This document shows, piece after piece, positions 7,262-9,602 of a stretch of 9,602 bases of DNA. Under the pieces are notes generated by a model. It was not told the DNA's origin. It was given only the letters and a program-made list of their open reading frames with translations, and did no database searches. The stretch comes from Novosphingobium sp. (GTDB lineage: Bacteria; Pseudomonadota; Alphaproteobacteria; Sphingomonadales; Sphingomonadaceae): contig JADYXV010000188.1 of the NCBI GenBank assembly GCA_020853995.1, forward strand, positions 1 to 9,602, read 5' to 3'. The position numbers were made by a program, and so were the translations under genes. Numbering within the stretch: position 1 is the stretch's first letter; every line of letters starts with the position of its first letter.

Positions 7262-7373
7262 GGCAATATCCTCAATGCTTGAGCAATCTGCACTTGCCGC
7301 AGCAAACCCTAAAAACGGCGCTTGCCTTGGCGGTTTATGGCCATGCCCGACTTGCGGCGCATGACACGCCACA
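7262..7373 (-). promoter_or_regulatory. ROSE-like RNA thermometer in the hsp20 5' leader
   Basis: Seen: the hairpin next to the ATG (7291-7263) pairs UUGCUCA (7286-7280) with UGAGGAU (7274-7268), covering the ribosome-binding site GAGGA. The pairing has a G-G opposition (7284/7270), a U-U opposition (7286/7268), a 5-base loop AGCAU and a lower stem GCAG/UUGC containing a G-U pair. Upstream hairpins are possible, e.g. AAACC (7336-7332) with GGUUU (7308-7304). Known: ROSE elements in alphaproteobacterial and enterobacterial small heat-shock mRNAs have a conserved U(U/C)GCU opposite AGGA with a G-G pair, which melts at heat-shock temperature. The match in sequence, position and gene family is strong. 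The 5' boundary is inferred from the candidate promoter. Confidence 0.75.
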
Positions 7374-7379
7374 CCATGT

Positions 7380-7404
7380 GTGTTAGCCAAAATTGCATTT
7401 CAAG
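7380..7404 (-). promoter_or_regulatory. Possible RpoH (sigma-32) promoter of hsp20
   Basis: On the minus strand CTTGAAA (7404-7398) is a perfect sigma-32 -35 core. It is followed after 11 bases by CTAACAC (7386-7380), a poor match to the C-rich CCCCAT-type -10. The implied leader is about 110 bases, a usual ROSE length. The element lies only about 20 bases from the grxC start on the other strand. Confidence 0.4.
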
Positions 7405-7424
7405 ACCCCCAATCCGAGGTTTTC

Positions 7425-7691
7425 ATGTCGAATACGCCGAAAGTTGAAATCTACACCAAGTGGGGCTGCCCCTATTGCTTCCGCGCCAAGGCTTTGCTTG
7501 ATGGCAAGGGTGTGACGTACGAGGAATTCGATGTGACCATGGGTGGTCCCAAAAAGGCTGAAATGATGCAGCGCGCGCCTCACCATTCGACCGTGCCATC
7601 GATTTTTATCGATGGCGCACACATTGGCGGGTCGGATGACATGGCATCGCTAGACGCCAGTGGCAAACTGGACGCGATGCTGGCGCTGTGA
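7425..7691 (+). CDS. grxC: Glutaredoxin 3-type dithiol glutaredoxin
   Basis: Function: glutathione-dependent reduction of disulfides and mixed disulfides in the cytoplasm. Seen: 88 residues, usual for class I Grx3. The active site CPYC is at residues 15-18 (dithiol). TVPSIFIDG has the cis-Pro (TVP, 56-58), and GGSDD (68-72) is the glutathione-binding loop. Start choice: the ATG at 7425 follows GAGG (7415-7418). The frame runs upstream to a GTG at 7380, but that extension lacks similarity and a ribosome-binding site. Neighbours: its TGA overlaps the GTG start of the amidase gene by 4 bases (GTGA), so translation is probably coupled. It is divergent from hsp20, and the two share an upstream region of about 160 bases. 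No clear promoter of its own is visible. Confidence 0.96.
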   Translation: MSNTPKVEIYTKWGCPYCFRAKALLDGKGVTYEEFDVTMGGPKKAEMMQRAPHHSTVPSIFIDGAHIGGSDDMASLDASGKLDAMLAL

Positions 7692-8533
7692 GCAAGCAGG
7701 TTGTGCCTAGTGCGGTGAAAATCGCGCTATTCCAGATGACCAGCGGGATTGATCCGCGAGCTAACGCTGTTGCTATTGCCGATGCAGCAAGGCAGGCGGC
7801 GGGCGAGGGCGCAGTAATGCTGTTCACACCGGAAATGTGCGGGTTGCTGGACCGCGACCGCAAACGCGCAACACCCAATGTTGTGGCCGAAGCTGACAAT
7901 CCGGTTCTTGCCGGAGCGCGCGATGCAGCGCGTGAATATGGGATCTGGATTGATCTTGGATCACTGGCAGTGCTTCGTGATGATGGCCAGTGGGCCAATC
8001 GCGGTTTTGTGATTGATGCCAGCGGCGCAATCGCTGCGCGTTATGACAAGATCCACATGTTCGATGTGGATCTGGCAACGGGCGAAACATGGCGGGAATC
8101 GGCTGCATATACGGCTGGTGAGCAAGTGGTCCACGTCCGGACTCCGCTCGGCCGCTTGGGGATGGCGATCTGTTATGATGTGCGGTTTCCGGCGCTGTTT
8201 GAAGAGTTCGGGCGCGCGGCATGCGATGCGATCCGCATTCCGGCGGCCTTTACCGTTCCTACCGGTAAAGCCCATTGGCACTTGCTGCAACGCGCGCGCG
8301 CGGTTGAGGCTAGTGCATGGGTTATTGCCGCTGCGCAAACAGGCCATCATGAAGATGGGCGCGATACTTATGGGCATTCGCTAGTGATCGATCCGTGGGG
8401 CGAGGTCGTGCTGGACATGGACGCAGAGCGGGGGCTTGGCTTTGCAATGGTTGACCCTGTCCGAACGGGTGAAGTCCGCGCGCAACTTCCCAGTCTTGCC
8501 AATAAGCGGGAAATCCCTAAGTCAGCCACATGA
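7688..8533 (+). CDS. Carbon-nitrogen hydrolase, Nit1-like (probable deaminated glutathione amidase)
   Basis: Seen: 281 residues of the nitrilase superfamily with the full catalytic set: Glu49 in FTPEMC, Lys121 in YDKIHMFDVDL and Cys162 in AICYDVRFPALF. The FDVDL...GETWRESAAYTAGE stretch is typical of the Nit1/NitFhit branch. Known: Nit1 and bacterial orthologues hydrolyse the amide of deaminated glutathione, a side product of transaminases, as metabolite repair in the cytoplasm. Older annotations call such proteins nitrilase or omega-amidase. Start: the GTG at 7688 overlaps the glutaredoxin stop, and its own TGA overlaps the next ATG (ATGA). The operon with a glutaredoxin supports a glutathione-related substrate, though this is inference. 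The family call is firm; the exact substrate is less so. Confidence 0.93.
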   Translation: MSKQVVPSAVKIALFQMTSGIDPRANAVAIADAARQAAGEGAVMLFTPEMCGLLDRDRKRATPNVVAEADNPVLAGARDAAREYGIWIDLGSLAVLRDDGQWANRGFVIDASGAIAARYDKIHMFDVDLATGETWRESAAYTAGEQVVHVRTPLGRLGMAICYDVRFPALFEEFGRAACDAIRIPAAFTVPTGKAHWHLLQRARAVEASAWVIAAAQTGHHEDGRDTYGHSLVIDPWGEVVLDMDAERGLGFAMVDPVRTGEVRAQLPSLANKREIPKSAT

Positions 8534-9018
8534 TTGTCTTTGATCTGCAATGCGGGCCTTTAGGGCACCGGTTTGAAGGGTGGTTCGGTTCATCATCGGA
8601 CTATGAAGACCAGCAGGCGCGCGGGTTGGTATCATGTCCGATGTGCGGCACAGACGATGTGTCAAAAGCGGTGATGGCCCCCAATGTCGGTCGCAAAGGC
8701 AACCAGATCACGACGCCGGTTGCCAAGACAGACCTGTCCACGCATGTGCCAGCGCAACCGATGGCCAATACGCCCTTGCCACCGGAAGCTGTGGCGATGC
8801 TTAAAGCTGTGGCTGCAATGCAAACCGAAGCGCTCAAATCGTCAACATGGGTCGGGGAAAGGTTTGCCGAGGACGCGCGCGCCATGCATTATGGTGAAAA
8901 GGACGTTGCGCCCATTCATGGCCGCGCGACATTGCAACAGGCCGAGGAACTGGCCGAAGAAGGCATTCCGGTGGCGCCTGTGCTGGGTCCGGTAATACCT
9001 CCCGAAGAAGCCAATTGA
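8530..9018 (+). CDS. DUF1178 family protein, possible small metal-binding domain
   Basis: Seen: 162 residues starting MIVFDLQC and HRFEGWFGSSSDYEDQQ. Cys8, Cys36 and Cys39 (CPMC), with His13 nearby, resemble a zinc-ribbon-like knuckle. The middle is a polar linker (about 55-80), then a helical region (about 80-120) with MHYGEKD near 124-130, and the C-terminus ATLQQAEELAEEGIPVAPVLG. Known: DUF1178 is a mostly proteobacterial family of unknown function, recognised by the FDLQC...HxFEGWF start. Its ATG overlaps the amidase stop by 4 bases, making it the third coupled gene of the grxC unit. It has no signal peptide or membrane segment, so it is probably cytoplasmic. I do not assign a function. 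A role in thiol, metal or glutathione metabolism would be a guess from its position. Confidence 0.9.
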   Translation: MIVFDLQCGPLGHRFEGWFGSSSDYEDQQARGLVSCPMCGTDDVSKAVMAPNVGRKGNQITTPVAKTDLSTHVPAQPMANTPLPPEAVAMLKAVAAMQTEALKSSTWVGERFAEDARAMHYGEKDVAPIHGRATLQQAEELAEEGIPVAPVLGPVIPPEEAN

Positions 9019-9042
9019 GCTGCAATTCACACGAAAAGCGCG

Positions 9043-9071
9043 TTGCCAGCAAGAAACGCCCTGCTTAAAGA
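9043..9071 (+). promoter_or_regulatory. Candidate promoter of tRNA-Arg(CCT)
   Basis: TTGCCA (9043-9048), a 17-base spacer and TAAAGA (9066-9071) end 8 bases before the first tRNA base, so the transcript would begin at or just before the mature 5' end. The spacer contains a GCGTT/AACGC dyad (9040-9044 and 9055-9059) without a T-run. No terminator is visible after the DUF1178 gene, so read-through from the grxC unit is also possible. Confidence 0.5.
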
Positions 9072-9079
9072 GATCTTGG

Positions 9080-9156
9080 GCGCCCGTAGCTCAGCAGGAT
9101 AGAGCACCAGATTCCTAATCTGGGGGCCATGGGTTCGAATCCCGTCGGGCGCACCA
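9080..9156 (+). tRNA. tRNA-Arg, anticodon CCT (reads AGG)
   Basis: A full cloverleaf of 77 bases with encoded CCA. The acceptor stem is GCGCCCG/CGGGCGC, the D arm GCTC/GAGC and the anticodon stem CCAGA/TCTGG with loop TTCCTAA, giving anticodon CCT. The T arm is ATGGG/CCCGT with loop TTCGAAT, then A and CCA. It decodes the rare Arg codon AGG. The 3' half is overlapped in antisense by the recombinase remnant. Confidence 0.97.
9115..9156. other. Candidate attachment site at the 3' half of tRNA-Arg(CCT)
   Basis: The recombinase remnant points at this tRNA 3' half and its reading frame ends inside it, the usual geometry of an element integrated at a tRNA gene. The second att copy and the exact crossover are not in the window, so only the likely site is marked. 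Confidence 0.35.
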
Positions 9157-9516
9157 TTCCCGTTCAGCTTTGGGCACCGCTTTTGGCGGGACGCCCATCG
9201 CTGCTCGGGAAAGCCTATTTTTTGATCCGGTGATGCGGATTGTCTCCCTGCCGACCTCAATTCGGTCAACGAGAAGGCGCACGTAGTCGCGCCGTCCACG
9301 TGAACCACGATTCCTAAGCTCTTTGCTGATGAGCGCACCGAATTTTTCCAACACACTTGGCGTAATCCGTCGTTCGCCATCATCAAGCTGCCTCTGCAGG
9401 CTTTCGATATCGACAGCAATGTTGCGCTTTTGAGCAGCGATATTGCCGATTTCGGTCGCAATCTGGGGATCATCAGGTTCAAAAAGGCCGGATCGGACGA
9501 GTTTGATGACTCTTGC
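9115..9516 (-). pseudogene. Large serine recombinase, C-terminal remnant cut by an IS
   Basis: Seen: 133 codons open on the minus strand from the IS edge (9516) to the TAG at 9117-9115. The order is VIKLVRSGLFEPDD, a charged helical stretch likely to be coiled coil (about residues 20-75, with DIESLQRQLDDGERRITP), then the RRDYVRLLVDRIEV and IRITGSKNRLSRA strands. Known: this matches the C-terminal tail of large serine recombinases in sphingomonads and other alphaproteobacteria. The resolvase catalytic domain and zinc ribbon are missing, so the piece is not functional alone. Odd: the final residues CARRDSNPWPPD are encoded antisense to the tRNA gene, a tail seen on recombinases sitting beside tRNA genes. 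Whether the rest lies beyond the IS cannot be seen. Confidence 0.75.
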
Positions 9517-9521
9517 TGTAG

Positions 9522-9568
9522 ATTTCCACTGAGAAGTGACCCGGTATTTCCATCGAGAATTGACCCGG
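9522..9568 (+). repeat. Two tandem 23-base repeats at the IS end
   Basis: ATTTCCACTGAGAAGTGACC... (9522-9544) and ATTTCCATCGAGAATTGACC... (9546-9568), both ending CCGG, agree at 20 of 23 positions with a 24-base period. They are probably binding sites for the IS transposase. Confidence 0.7.
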
Positions 9569-9580
9569 GTGATGGTATGT

Positions 9581-9597
9581 CCCGCAGAGCGGGTTTT
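9581..9597 (+). terminator. Short terminator-like hairpin inside the IS end
   Basis: CCCGC AGA GCGGG followed by TTTT (9594-9597). A 5-bp GC stem with a 3-base loop is small, but the T-run suits a barrier to read-through from flanking DNA into the transposase gene. Confidence 0.35.
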
Positions 9598-9602
9598 GGG
9601 TC

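Larger units (their letters stand above)
9517..9602 (+). mobile_element. End of an IS21-family-like insertion sequence (continues past the right edge)
   Basis: From TGTAGATTTCCACTGAG (9517) the recombinase similarity stops. The sequence becomes a TG-starting end with two tandem copies of a 23-base motif. Known: IS21-family ends begin TG and carry repeated transposase-binding sites of this kind, with istA reading inward further in. The transposase genes, far end and target duplication are outside the window, so the family call rests on the end sequence. Confidence 0.65.

Noticed and set aside
7262..7390. Upstream extension of the hsp20 frame by 43 codons
   Set aside because: The conserved Hsp20 N-terminus starts at 7261 with a good ribosome-binding site; the extension would translate the thermometer leader.
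9040..9059. GCGTT/AACGC dyad as a terminator for the DUF1178 transcript
   Set aside because: The stem is only 5 bp, has no T-run, and sits within the tRNA promoter spacer.
9027..9482. Minus-strand ORF of 151 codons ending in a DGIRTHGPQIRNLVLYPAEL-type stretch
   Set aside because: That tail is the translated complement of the tRNA gene, and the rest is a shifted frame of the recombinase remnant, which has the better family match in the other frame.

Overview
The window looks like chromosomal DNA from an alphaproteobacterium, most likely a sphingomonad (Novosphingobium, Sphingobium or a relative). This rests on protein character and gene order: ppiD followed by trpE; the run tpiA, secG, pyrG; an Ala/Pro-rich SecG tail; and the set grxC, Nit-type amidase, DUF1178. 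I have run no database search. Most of the window is core housekeeping DNA. The last ~450 bases are accessory DNA next to a tRNA gene.

Layout. (1) Bases 1-2611, minus strand: a PpiD-like periplasmic chaperone gene, then trpE 11 bases downstream; trpE runs off the left edge. (2) Bases 2612-2886: a divergent intergenic region with a candidate promoter for each side. (3) Bases 2887-5959, plus strand: triosephosphate isomerase, the SecG translocon subunit and CTP synthase. (4) Bases 6046-6735, plus: a Crp/Fnr-family regulator whose ribosome-binding site may be masked by a leader hairpin. (5) Bases 6800-7261, minus: a class A small heat-shock protein ending at a strong terminator. Its mRNA leader carries what looks like a ROSE-type RNA thermometer behind a possible heat-shock promoter. 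(6) Bases 7425-9018, plus: glutaredoxin, a Nit/deaminated-glutathione-amidase-like hydrolase and a DUF1178 protein, joined by two 4-base start/stop overlaps. (7) Bases 9080-9156: tRNA-Arg(CCT) with a well-spaced promoter. (8) Bases 9115-9516, minus: the C-terminal part of a large serine recombinase whose last codons read antisense into the tRNA gene. (9) From 9517: the end of an IS21-type insertion sequence that cuts off the recombinase.

Functional links. The glutaredoxin operon joins thiol-disulfide exchange, likely metabolite repair of glutathione breakdown products, and a small Cys-rich protein of unknown role. The heat-shock gene is divergent from it, so the two share one upstream region. 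The tRNA region reads as two events: integration of an element at or beside tRNA-Arg(CCT), then interruption of that element's recombinase by an IS.

I see no CRISPR array, toxin-antitoxin pair, phage structural gene or clearly new multi-gene system. The points most worth a second look are the thermometer in the hsp20 leader, the recombinase tail antisense to a tRNA, and the overlapping grxC-nit-DUF1178 unit.
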